DNA of 10,925 nucleotides from an uncultured Clostridium sp. (GCA_900555605.1 USLW01000039.1:1-10925); one strand, 5' to 3'. Positions 1 through 6,232 are shown, counted from the stretch's first letter. Numbers and translations: made by a program. The notes: generated from the sequence alone by a model not told the origin.

Positions 1-1168
1 AGCCGCTCCCGTCACGGACAACGCTGCCGTTTTCATCCCTTTGCGGTCCGTAGTACTTCCCGTCGTGGGCTCTGATCATAACCACCTCGCCCTGGTCGTC
101 CAGATATTCGATGCAGTAGTTCTCACCCAGCCAAAGCATCTTACTGACGTCGAACCGGGCAGAAGTAGCCGATTTCCCCAGCGTCAGTTCAAAATACATT
201 TTAACTTTTTCTTCGGTAACTTTGTTTTGCCGCGCCGCGAAGGTGGCTGCGAGATTGTATTGAATGGTGTCGTAGGAGCGGACAACTTTGTTATGATCAT
301 TTTTATCATTTCCGGGTTTATCAACCGTACCATCAGCACTCAGACTGCCGGTATTGTCAAAAGGGGCCGATCCGTCTACAATACTTTCAATTGTTAACTG
401 CTGCACATAGCCTTTTTCCAGTTTCTTGCTGACAAAAACATAGGGGCAGGGCTGCGTGACATTAAAGGTAAAGCCCTTGTAGTTCTCTGTATCAAGATTT
501 ACCTTCTTCACGGAGTCGGATATTTCACAAAGTTCTGTGCCATCGGTTGCTCTACTGGAAAAAATCCTGAGCTTCCGTTCACCTGCCGTCCCCCACAGTC
601 TTGCTCCCGATTTCAGGTATTCCAACTGGATAGTCGCGTTCTTACCGTCAGTGATTTCCATATTCGTTTGAAGATTATAGGTGCCTGCTGTTTCATTGAG
701 TTCTACCCAGTGGATCATATAGCACTGCATATCGTTGCGTGCTCCAACAGCGGCATCCAAGGCAGCATCTGTCGGGTAATAGGCTTCGCCCGAATTTACC
801 TTGCGGATAAAAGGATAGCAGTTCTCTGTTACGGCCGCGCCTTCTGGCGGGGTGATAACAGCCTTAACATTTGCATTGGTTTCACTCTCGGCATCATAGG
901 CAACCCATGTGCCGCCCTCTCGCAGTTCGCCGGGATAGATGCCCAAGCCGAATAAATCCGAAATTTGACCTGTTATGGGTATTGGCTCAGGCGTAGTGTT
1001 CTCTTGCTTTGTCGTCATTGTAATCGCGGGAAGAATGAGGGCGTAAACGGTGCAGAATATGACGATCACCGCCAGGGAGACAAAAGCCGAGTAATACCAT
1101 TTCCGGTATTTCCGAGATTTAATTTGTTCATTTGCCACTTGAAGCAGCTGATCGTTTTTCATCTTCAT
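1..1168 (-). CDS. N-terminal part of a large secreted/anchored surface protein (pilin or adhesin-like), cut by window edge
   Basis: The minus-strand reading frame is open from the ATG at 1168 through base 2 (389 codons) with no stop, so the gene continues beyond the left edge. An AGGAAGGAGAG ribosome binding site ends about 9 nt before the ATG. Residues 1-23 are polar and basic, residues 24-49 form one hydrophobic segment ending in YALILPAITM, and the rest is polar, Thr/Asp/Gly-rich extracellular-type sequence. That ALILPAIT-type leader is familiar from very large Firmicutes surface proteins with Cna-B/SpaA-like domains. The segment around residues 290-350 (VVRSYDTIQYNLAA, then MYFELTL and FDVSKMLWL) also resembles a domain of such adhesins. 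No Cna-B repeat or LPXTG signal is visible because the C-terminus is missing. It lies 58 nt downstream of a signal peptidase, its probable processing enzyme. The surface role is well supported; pilin versus adhesin is open. Confidence 0.75.
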   Translation of the reverse strand, partial: MKMKNDQLLQVANEQIKSRKYRKWYYSAFVSLAVIVIFCTVYALILPAITMTTKQENTTPEPIPITGQISDLFGLGIYPGELREGGTWVAYDAESETNANVKAVITPPEGAAVTENCYPFIRKVNSGEAYYPTDAALDAAVGARNDMQCYMIHWVELNETAGTYNLQTNMEITDGKNATIQLEYLKSGARLWGTAGERKLRIFSSRATDGTELCEISDSVKKVNLDTENYKGFTFNVTQPCPYVFVSKKLEKGYVQQLTIESIVDGSAPFDNTGSLSADGTVDKPGNDKNDHNKVVRSYDTIQYNLAATFAARQNKVTEEKVKMYFELTLGKSATSARFDVSKMLWLGENYCIEYLDDQGEVVMIRAHDGKYYGPQRDENGSVVRDGSG

Positions 1169-1226
1169 GCGTTATACTCTCCTTCCTAAAAATATAAATG
1201 TCAAATCCAATAAAATCATATGAAGC

Positions 1227-1817
1227 TCATTTGACCTTCCCAAATCTATCCAACGGCCAGACCCGAAAAACAATTTTACCCACAATCTGCTCTTCCGCAA
1301 CACAGCCGACTATAGTACTTCGGGAATCTACCGATGTTGCTCTGTGATCTCCCATTACAAAGTATCTTCCGTCGGGAATTTGGTATGGCAATGCCAAATC
1401 ACATTCACCCAACGCTTTCTCCGTCAGATATGGCTCGTCGATTTCTTCGCCGTTTACATATACCGTACCGAATTCATCTATATCGACCCAATCGCCCGGT
1501 CCGGCGATGATCCTTTTCACCAAGATCTTATTGTTGTAGTAAAATGACAAGACGTCGCCGGTATGAAAATCCGCCCCTTTGAGCGATACAACGATATCAC
1601 CTTCATTCAGCGTAGGCAACATAGAACTGCCGTAGATCTGCAATACCGGCAGCCACAGGGTAGCAATCAGAATTGCGATAGCCGCCACGGTAATCAAGGT
1701 ATATACCGTACTGCGCAAGGTAACGTGGTATCGGCGTCTGTATTTCACACGGTTTAATTCCTTCTCCAGCTCCTCAGAGGAAGGCATTTCGGTAAACTGT
1801 TTGCGACGCATATTCAT
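1227..1817 (-). CDS. lepB: Type I signal peptidase (S26 family), membrane-anchored
   Basis: The 196-residue protein has a charged cytoplasmic N-terminus (1-36), one membrane anchor (about 38-60) and an extracytoplasmic catalytic domain. The S26 motifs are intact: YGSSMLPTL with nucleophile Ser65, LVKRIIAGPGDWV with general base Lys101, and MGDHRATSVDSR at 155-166. It should cleave signal peptides of exported proteins on the outer face of the membrane. The start codon overlaps the stop of the upstream coiled-coil gene in an ATGA (1814-1817), suggesting translational coupling. The large surface protein begins 58 nt downstream. Signal peptidases placed inside Gram-positive pilus clusters are commonly dedicated to the local pilins (SipA-like), and context suggests that here; this is inference. 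The symbol is the generic family name, and the housekeeping role is less likely. Confidence 0.92.
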   Translation of the reverse strand: MNMRRKQFTEMPSSEELEKELNRVKYRRRYHVTLRSTVYTLITVAAIAILIATLWLPVLQIYGSSMLPTLNEGDIVVSLKGADFHTGDVLSFYYNNKILVKRIIAGPGDWVDIDEFGTVYVNGEEIDEPYLTEKALGECDLALPYQIPDGRYFVMGDHRATSVDSRSTIVGCVAEEQIVGKIVFRVWPLDRFGKVK

Positions 1818-2296
1818 TCCTCCCCAGAGGAATTCGAAAGCCCTGAGTGAAGCCGTTGCAATTCATCCATTTTTTGGGACACCTCATTCAAGCATAGGGC
1901 AGCTTGCTGCTTTGCCTGGCTTAACCTTTCTTCGCACCGTTTCCGCGTCGCCGCTTCCATCCCCTGGCATTTTCTTATCATGTCGGTTTCCATACGCTTG
2001 CATTTTTCTTCCGCTTCCGCTTGCATCTTTGCACAGATACTTTCCTGCCGTTCGCTCAATGCCTGAATGTTCCCAATATATTGTGCAGCTGCATTCTGCG
2101 CCGCGTCGAAAACGCCGTTCAGCTGCAGGCACGCTTCTGCAAGAGAGCCCGCATTATCAATCGTAATGATGCGGGAGGATAGTTTCTCCTCCAATGCCGC
2201 GATTTCTGTTTGCAGCCGCTCGTTTTCCCTGGTTCTATTCAGCAGCATCGCGAGCAAATCTGTGCGGCTTAATTTTTTCAGTTCTTTTTCTGTCAT
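1814..2296 (-). CDS. Small coiled-coil protein of unknown function in a surface-protein operon
   Basis: The 160-residue protein has no signal peptide or membrane segment. Residues 1-45 are charged and helical (TEKELKKLSRTDLLAMLL, then a Leu/Glu heptad-like stretch). Residues about 46-75 contain a more compact segment (NAGSLAEACLQLNGVF), and residues 80-155 are rich in Glu, Lys, Arg and Gln with periodic Leu, Met and Cys, consistent with a long coiled coil. It has four Cys in the C-terminal half. The start follows a GGAGGGC ribosome binding site 6-7 nt upstream. It overlaps the signal peptidase gene by 4 nt. From memory, proteins of this type recur beside signal peptidase and surface-protein genes in gut Clostridia, sometimes under a 'DNA repair protein' label that nothing here supports. 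A scaffold or assembly role at the membrane is only a guess. Confidence 0.75.
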   Translation of the reverse strand: MTEKELKKLSRTDLLAMLLNRTRENERLQTEIAALEEKLSSRIITIDNAGSLAEACLQLNGVFDAAQNAAAQYIGNIQALSERQESICAKMQAEAEEKCKRMETDMIRKCQGMEAATRKRCEERLSQAKQQAALCLNEVSQKMDELQRLHSGLSNSSGEE

Positions 2297-2369
2297 GCAT
2301 TTGCCCTCCTGCTCTACGCGCTGTCTCTCTTTCTGACTTTCCTTTCATCAGAGGGAAGGACATGCCGTT

Positions 2370-2850
2370 TCATAACAGCCGCCATATCGTTTCATAAATA
2401 TCCTTGTTCTTTTTCATTTCACCCCGAATAATCTTCTTTGCAAACACACCGGAAAAATCCAATATATACAGCCAAAAATATTTGCTGCTGATTGCATCGC
2501 CCTCAGAGTGTACGCCGAAGTCCTCCGTCAGTTTTTTTACGCACTTCGGAATCCGTTTCTCGAGATTTTCCTGCATAGCCGTAAATGACTTTAATTCCCG
2601 ATACTCATAGTAGTACAGCGTTTTGTAATCGTTCTTCACCATAAAATAGAAGCATTTCAGCCAGAGCTTATGCATACATCCGCAGAATTCCTCTGGCGAT
2701 TTGGTCTCTTGAAAGTTTTCTTTCTCAAGCATCTCATAGATCAGTCCGTCTACATGAAAATAACATTGCAAAAGCAGGCAGTCCAACATCAGCGACGACT
2801 CTCATTGTAGTGTCCAATAAAATATCCTTCCGTTTTTTCTCCTCCTGCAA
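2370..2850 (-). pseudogene. TetR-family regulator, broken: HTH core lost or frameshifted
   Basis: The main open frame (2789-2370, 139 residues) looks like the end of a TetR DNA-binding domain (CYFHVDGLIYEMLEKENF, compare the usual YxHFxxKdxLiyeml) followed by an all-helical ligand-binding domain with paired aromatic helices (KCFYFMVKNDYKTLYYYEYR). An in-frame stop lies five codons before its first ATG. A second frame, from a TTG at 2850 to a stop at 2734, reads EEKKRKDILLDTTMRVVADV then GLPAFAM. This resembles TetR helix 1 and its following turn. The two frames overlap, and the roughly 20 residues expected for helices 2-3 are missing. The best reading is an out-of-frame internal deletion removing the HTH. 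An AAGGAAG sits about 11 nt before the TTG. It would be the first gene read if the upstream promoter segment inverts. The 139-residue part could still be translated. Confidence 0.62.
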
Positions 2851-2877
2851 TACTTATCCAACTTCCTTTTTTCACAT

Positions 2878-2894
2878 AATTATGGTTATGTTGT
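2878..2894 (+). repeat. Left 17-bp inverted repeat of the invertible segment
   Basis: The sequence AATTATGGTTATGTTGT is the exact reverse complement of 3142-3158. It lies 27 bp upstream of the TTG that begins the TetR-like remnant, so an inverted promoter would read directly into the operon. Confidence 0.88.
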
Positions 2895-2954
2895 AATTGG
2901 GCTTAGAAATTGATATTCAAATAAACTATATACTGATATATGTGCATAGAAAAT

Positions 2955-2997
2955 AAGCTCCCTCACTTTTTTGAAAAATGAGGAAAGGAGCTTTTTT
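2955..2997 (+). terminator. Strong intrinsic terminator inside the invertible segment
   Basis: AAGCTCC (2955-2961) pairs with GGAGCTT (2987-2993), CTCA (2962-2965) pairs with TGAG (2979-2982), and a T run pairs with an A run in the upper stem. A T tract (2992-2997) follows on the plus strand. On the minus strand the hairpin is followed by TTATTTT, so it may work in both directions. In the present orientation it lies between the operon and anything to the right, and would stop leftward read-through from the recombinase gene. After inversion it would sit on the recombinase side. Confidence 0.8.
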
Positions 2998-3059
2998 GTG
3001 CTACCTTGAATAAGTAAACAATTTTTGAACGAAACAATGTGAATTTCGAGAATACTGCC

Positions 3060-3089
3060 TTGACATTTTCTCCATTATTGATATATAAT
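3060..3089 (+). promoter_or_regulatory. Consensus sigma-70/sigma-A promoter pointing right (away from the surface operon)
   Basis: The -35 box TTGACA is at 3060-3065 and the -10 box TATAAT at 3084-3089, with an 18-bp spacer. Both hexamers are perfect. The -10 lies in a 20-bp perfect AT palindrome (3081-3100). In this orientation transcripts would leave the segment at 3158 and run antisense into the 3' end of the recombinase gene. After inversion they would run into the TetR-like, coiled-coil, signal peptidase and surface-protein genes. Confidence 0.8.
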
Positions 3090-3141
3090 ATATTATATAT
3101 ATATTCTGTGAGTTTGCACAGCCCATAGTCAGACAAACAGA

Positions 3142-3158
3142 ACAACATAACCATAATT
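3142..3158 (-). repeat. Right 17-bp inverted repeat of the invertible segment
   Basis: The sequence ACAACATAACCATAATT is the exact reverse complement of 2878-2894. It lies 43 bp from the stop codon of the tyrosine recombinase gene, a spacing typical of a recombinase beside its own target site. Confidence 0.88.
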
Positions 3159-3201
3159 TTGTTTCCGATACTATGTGTATCGTTTTTTTGTACGTTTATA
3201 T

Positions 3202-4044
3202 TTATGATATAAGCCGCATGCCGTCGATTTTACGGCGATGTTCTTCGCCCGTAGTCACGATATAGATGCGTGTGGTGTTAATGCTGCTGTGCCCTAAAAT
3301 ATCCGCCAGTTTTACAATATCTTTTTCGATTCCGTAAAAGGTTCGAGCAAACAAGTGCCTGAGATTGTGCGGAAAAACCTTTCCAGGAGATACGCCTGCT
3401 CTTTCGCAGAGTGCTTTCATCTCTTTCCAAATATTGCACCGATTTATCGGCTTGCCGGTTCTCGTAATAAAGACCGCGCTGGATATTATTTTTTGTTCCC
3501 GGATATATCGAATCAGCTTCTTTTGCAGACGGTTCGGTATAAAGATTGTTCGTGTTTTCCCTTTGCAGTTTACAGTTGCCTCGCCACGCCTAACAGCTTC
3601 AGCGGTGATATATTGCAGTTCGCTTACTCGGATGCCGGTCGCACAAATGGTTTCGATCAGTAAACTTAGCCGTTCGCTGCCTTTTTCTTTTGCAGCATGG
3701 ATCAAACGAAAATATTCCTCGCGAGACAGTTCCTTTTCTTCCGAACAATAGATTTTTCGTTGTACCTTGAATTGCTTGACACAGCAGCTTTCTAAGCTGA
3801 TGAATCGCAGAAAAGAATTCATAGATGCAATCATAGAATTGGCGCTTGCGGCAGCATAGTCCTCTTGAAGTTTTGATTTGTATTCCATCGTAAGCGATTT
3901 ATCAATTTTTCTACCATCAGCATATTCCAAAAAATGCCGGACATCTCTCAGATATTTCTCAATCGTGGCTTTGCTTTTTTCGTCTTCCCGTAAATGCTTT
4001 TCAAAGGCGTCCAGCTTTTTTTGCGTTATCTCTTTATTTTTCAT
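3202..4044 (-). CDS. Tyrosine site-specific recombinase, probable invertase for the adjacent segment
   Basis: The 280-residue protein has an N-terminal SAM-like core-binding domain (about 5-90) and a C-terminal catalytic domain (about 105-275). The catalytic set is complete: Arg139 in ATGIRVSEL, Lys161 in NCKGKTRTIF, His226 and Arg229 in PHNLRHLFA, His252 in LGHSSINTTRIY and nucleophile Tyr261. The length suits a stand-alone XerC/D-like invertase rather than a large phage integrase with an arm-binding domain. The ATG at 4044 follows a GGAGGAGC ribosome binding site. No phage genes or att site are near. The stop codon is 43 bp from the right inverted repeat, so the natural assignment is inversion of 2878-3158. 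XerC/D-type dimer resolution is unlikely given this context. No convincing promoter was found in the 100 bp upstream. A promoter in the invertible segment currently points antisense into this gene. Confidence 0.93.
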   Translation of the reverse strand: MKNKEITQKKLDAFEKHLREDEKSKATIEKYLRDVRHFLEYADGRKIDKSLTMEYKSKLQEDYAAASANSMIASMNSFLRFISLESCCVKQFKVQRKIYCSEEKELSREEYFRLIHAAKEKGSERLSLLIETICATGIRVSELQYITAEAVRRGEATVNCKGKTRTIFIPNRLQKKLIRYIREQKIISSAVFITRTGKPINRCNIWKEMKALCERAGVSPGKVFPHNLRHLFARTFYGIEKDIVKLADILGHSSINTTRIYIVTTGEEHRRKIDGMRLIS

Positions 4045-4150
4045 AAAATGCTCCTCCGAATTTTCTTTTAATTTTTAATAATATCCAGTCTATTTTACAT
4101 TATTTTTTTGACATTGGAGAAAACAGAAAAGAAAACCTATGTCAATATAT

Positions 4151-4598
4151 TGGACAAAAAAGTTGAAAGATTATGCTGATTTTTTGAGTTCTTCATCCGC
4201 CTTTTGCTGAGGAGTGATATAACCTTGTGCCGGATAAAAGCCACAATCTCGGCGATTGTTCTTTTGCGAATATGGCGGTCGCTTTTTTATATTTCATTCT
4301 CAATCTTAGGGCGCTGGTTTTCCTTCTGGAGGGCCTTATGCTCCTTGAGGGTAACAGTTTCCTCCCTCTGATACCCTGATCGGGAAGCGCTGTTTTATCC
4401 AGCTGCTGCGCGTGCTCCGATTTACGCCATATTCGCGGCGTCCCAGTTGGGAATACGAGGTTCCTCTGGCATGATACAGGTCCACGATCCGCTGTTTGAA
4501 TTCCGTCCGGAGTGTAGGATTTCTGCCTCTTCGCCATGTTGAACAGCGCCTTTGCTCTTTCATTTGATCATATGCGTTGTTCAACTTTTTCGTGAACA
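4151..4598 (-). mobile_element. Decayed, internally deleted IS3-family insertion sequence remnant
   Basis: The likely ends share an inverted 11-mer: AAAAAGTTGAA at 4157-4167 and TTCAACTTTTT at 4580-4590. They extend outward to TGGACA at 4151 and GTGAACA ending at 4598, which gives weakly matched TG...CA termini as in IS3-type elements. The interior is a broken minus-strand transposase. At about 450 bp it is much shorter than a 1.2-1.5 kb IS3 element, so most of orfB is missing. The right end stops just before the PadR promoter and the left end is about 100 bp upstream of the recombinase start. The exact ends are an inference, and no target-site duplication was identified. Confidence 0.6.
4171..4537 (-). 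pseudogene. IS3-family transposase OrfA remnant fused to the tail of OrfB, frameshifted
   Basis: The original ATG is at 4537 (MAKRQKSYTP). The frame then shifts, and the HTH continues as EFKQRIVDLYHARGTSYSQL and REYGVNRSTRSSWIKQ, which is typical IS3/IS150-type OrfA. A second shift gives RMKYKKATAIFAKEQ, the end of the OrfA leucine-zipper region. Close behind, another frame reads GYITPQQKADEELKKSA then a stop (4171-4173). This resembles the C-terminal end of an IS3 OrfB (LGYxTPxxx). The DDE catalytic core between them is absent. The gene cannot make a working transposase. Identification of the OrfA part is firm; the OrfB tail is tentative. Confidence 0.75.
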
Positions 4599-4612
4599 TC
4601 GCCACACCTCAC

Positions 4613-4640
4613 TTGACTTTTGCGCGGCTATTTGTATAAT
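4613..4640 (+). promoter_or_regulatory. Promoter of the PadR-hydrolase operon
   Basis: TTGACT at 4613-4618 and a perfect TATAAT at 4635-4640 are separated by 16 bp. It lies just outside the right end of the IS remnant and 37 nt before the PadR start codon, so transcription would begin around 4647 within or beside the palindrome at 4640-4653. Confidence 0.75.
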
Positions 4641-4653
4641 AGTAATGTTACTA
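4640..4653. promoter_or_regulatory. Putative operator palindrome at the PadR transcription start
   Basis: TAGTAA-TG-TTACTA is a perfect 6-bp inverted repeat with a 2-bp centre that begins at the last base of the -10 box. A protein bound here would block the promoter. PadR regulators commonly repress their own operons, so autoregulation is plausible but unproven. Confidence 0.5.
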
Positions 4654-4676
4654 ATAGCAATAAAGAGGAGACAACA

Positions 4677-5216
4677 ATGGACAACATCATTCTTGGGCTT
4701 TTGCTCTTGCGCAACAGAACGATATACCAATTGAGAGAGAGAATTGATAAGGGATTAAACTTAATGTACAGCAGTAGTATGGGAAGTATACAGGCAGCTA
4801 TCAAAAAGCTGTTGCACTGCGGATATGTCGACTATGGAGAAACTGTTGAAAATGGAAAATACAAGAAAGTCTACCGTATAACAGAAAGTGGAAAACGATA
4901 TTTTCTTGAGTGGGTAAACACGCCGATTGAGCAGCAGGGCGTCAGATGCCCGGGGTTGGTAAAGATTTATTTTATGGGCTTCTCAGATAAGGAAAATCGA
5001 GAAGCAAACATACAAAACTATTTGTCCTTTCTAAAGGAACAGTATTGTGCGTTAGAAATGATATGTGAGGAAGCAAAGAATATTGCGGTTTCTGAAAGCA
5101 ATAAAGAAATTTTTAATTACCAGCTTGTATCAGCTTTTTACGGAAAAGACTTTTATAAATTCAATATCGATTGGTTTGAAAATCTATTAAGTAAAATGAG
5201 GAACGGTGAAATATGA
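4677..5216 (+). CDS. PadR-family transcriptional regulator
   Basis: The 179-residue protein has an N-terminal winged helix (about 1-75): MDNIILGLLLLRNRTIYQLR, a recognition region SMGSIQAAIKKLLHCGYV, and a wing VENGKYKKVYRITESGKRYF. These are typical PadR features. Residues 90-175 are helical and would form the dimerisation arm of the AphA/PadR type. I chose the ATG at 4677 because an AGAGGAG ribosome binding site lies about 8 nt upstream; an earlier in-frame ATG at 4620 lies in the promoter. Its stop overlaps the start of the hydrolase (ATGA, 5213-5216), so the two are cotranscribed and probably coupled. It likely represses this operon and responds to a small aromatic, lipid-like or toxic compound; the ligand cannot be inferred. 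Confidence 0.85.
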   Translation: MDNIILGLLLLRNRTIYQLRERIDKGLNLMYSSSMGSIQAAIKKLLHCGYVDYGETVENGKYKKVYRITESGKRYFLEWVNTPIEQQGVRCPGLVKIYFMGFSDKENREANIQNYLSFLKEQYCALEMICEEAKNIAVSESNKEIFNYQLVSAFYGKDFYKFNIDWFENLLSKMRNGEI

Positions 5217-6010
5217 AACAATATAAATTGGAAAACTCCCCCATCGTCTATTATGTCAGCGGAACAGAGCATACAGAGTGGGTGCTATTCCTTCACGCCG
5301 CTTTTGTCAATCATAATATGTTTAGAACACAGATTGCGTATTTCCAAGATCAATACAATGTGCTGACTCTTGACGTGATTGGTCACGGAAATTCAACTGA
5401 CACGCAAAAAGGTGACAGCATAGATAGAATGTCGGCATGGATGAATGAAGTTCTAAAAAAAGAAAATATTGATAAGGTACATATTGTCGGAATTTCATTG
5501 GGAGCTGTATTAGCGCAGGACTTTGCCAATCAGTTCCCCAAAGCGGTACAATCCCTTGCTTGCTTTGGTGGATATGATATTAACAATTTCGATGCGAAAA
5601 TGCAGAGGGGAAATCGTGCGGCGCAGATGCTTATGATGCTGAAAGCAGTATTCTCTACGAAATGGTTCGCAAAGTCAAATAAAAAAATATCTGCATATAC
5701 GGAACATGCACAAAAAGACTTTTATGAGATGAATATCGAGTTTCCGAAAAAATCCTTTCTGTATTTAGCATCTCTGAACACTATGGTAAATGTTCGGCAG
5801 GCAACACCGAGAGAATATCCTTTACTGATTGGCTGCGGACAGCATGATATTCCAATGGAATTATCCGCCGTAGAGATGTGGAAGAAAAACGAGCCGGAAT
5901 GTAAAGTGGTCATCTTTCAGGGCGCAGGGCATTGTGTGAATATGGATGTTCCGCAACAGTTTAATAAAACATTGGAGGAATTTTGGACGAGCAGAAACCG
6001 TAAAATATAA
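5213..6010 (+). CDS. Alpha/beta hydrolase (serine hydrolase fold)
   Basis: The 265-residue protein has the standard order of alpha/beta hydrolase motifs: the oxyanion region LFLHAAF (25-31), DVIGHGNS (54-61), the nucleophile elbow GISLG with Ser95, the acid residue in GCGQHDIPM (Asp212), and GAGHCVNMD with His240. A helical cap lies at about 120-195. There is no signal peptide, so it is cytoplasmic. It follows the PadR gene with a 4-nt overlap and ends just before a terminator, completing a two-gene operon. Substrates of this family (esters, lactones, C-C bonds) cannot be predicted from sequence. Control by PadR suggests detoxification of, or response to, a small hydrophobic compound. The canonical HGxG is replaced by HAAF, which is within normal variation. 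Confidence 0.88.
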   Translation: MKQYKLENSPIVYYVSGTEHTEWVLFLHAAFVNHNMFRTQIAYFQDQYNVLTLDVIGHGNSTDTQKGDSIDRMSAWMNEVLKKENIDKVHIVGISLGAVLAQDFANQFPKAVQSLACFGGYDINNFDAKMQRGNRAAQMLMMLKAVFSTKWFAKSNKKISAYTEHAQKDFYEMNIEFPKKSFLYLASLNTMVNVRQATPREYPLLIGCGQHDIPMELSAVEMWKKNEPECKVVIFQGAGHCVNMDVPQQFNKTLEEFWTSRNRKI

Positions 6011-6023
6011 CCATGAATGGATA

Positions 6024-6062
6024 CGCCGCCCGTGTATGGGCAACACCATAGCGGCGGTTTTA
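6024..6062 (+). terminator. Intrinsic terminator of the PadR-hydrolase operon
   Basis: CGCCGC (6024-6029) pairs with GCGGCG (6051-6056). An upper stem TATGG (6035-6039) pairs with CCATA (6046-6050) around a 6-nt loop, with a 5-nt bulge on the left arm. TTTTATTT follows on the plus strand. It begins 14 nt after the hydrolase stop codon. Confidence 0.82.
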
Positions 6063-6118
6063 TTTGCCTATCGGCTGTCTCTGTCAAAGGATTTGAGTGT
6101 GTGCATTCCCATAAGGCG

Positions 6119-6229
6119 TTATATTTGCTCATAAGACTTTTCTCCGTTCAAATCCGCAGCTTTCCGCTTACACTCCATCATGCATTTTGCCGCCGCTACC
6201 GAATCCTTTATCGGATCTTTCTTTACTCG
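6119..6229 (-). other. Possible remnant of a small gene downstream of the acyltransferase
   Basis: The minus strand has an open frame of 36 residues (DPIKDSVAAAKCMMECKRKA then ADLNGEKSYEQI) directly after the acyltransferase stop, with coding-like amphipathic composition but no start codon at its beginning. A frame starting at 6132 reads MSKYNALWEC. This resembles the N-terminus of a small DUF protein family (MSKYxxLWEY) common in Firmicutes, but the resemblance breaks off after about ten residues and the frame then runs across the opposite-strand terminator. Together they look like debris of a former two-gene tail. The rest of 6063-6232 shows nothing else that I recognise. Confidence 0.3.
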
Positions 6230-6232
6230 TTA

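Larger units (their letters stand above)
2878..3158. other. Putative invertible promoter segment (phase-variation switch) bounded by 17-bp inverted repeats
   Basis: Positions 2878-2894 (AATTATGGTTATGTTGT) and 3142-3158 (ACAACATAACCATAATT) are exact reverse complements, and the match stops abruptly on both sides. The 247 bp between them carry a strong hairpin terminator at the left end and a consensus promoter near the right end pointing right, away from the surface-protein operon. A tyrosine recombinase gene ends 43 bp to the right. Inversion would bring the promoter to the left end, pointing at the operon, and move the terminator to the far side. The current orientation therefore reads as OFF for the operon. 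Known counterparts in design are the invertible promoters of Clostridioides difficile and Bacteroides. No leftward promoter of similar quality was seen. Inversion itself cannot be shown from one sequence. Confidence 0.8.

Noticed and set aside
2963..3154. 63-residue minus-strand open frame inside the invertible segment
   Set aside because: It has no ribosome binding site, its composition follows AT-rich promoter DNA, and it covers the terminator hairpin and promoter. It is not a credible protein.
4140..4156. Near-palindrome TGTCAATATATTGGACA upstream of the recombinase, considered as a second recombination or operator site
   Set aside because: It is AT-rich, overlaps the inferred IS end, has no relation to the 17-bp inverted repeats and does not sit at a convincing promoter.
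5917..6132. 71-residue minus-strand open frame starting MSKYNALWEC
   Set aside because: Only its first ten residues look like a real protein; beyond that it crosses the terminator and the hydrolase gene in antisense. It is kept only as part of the remnant at 6119-6229.
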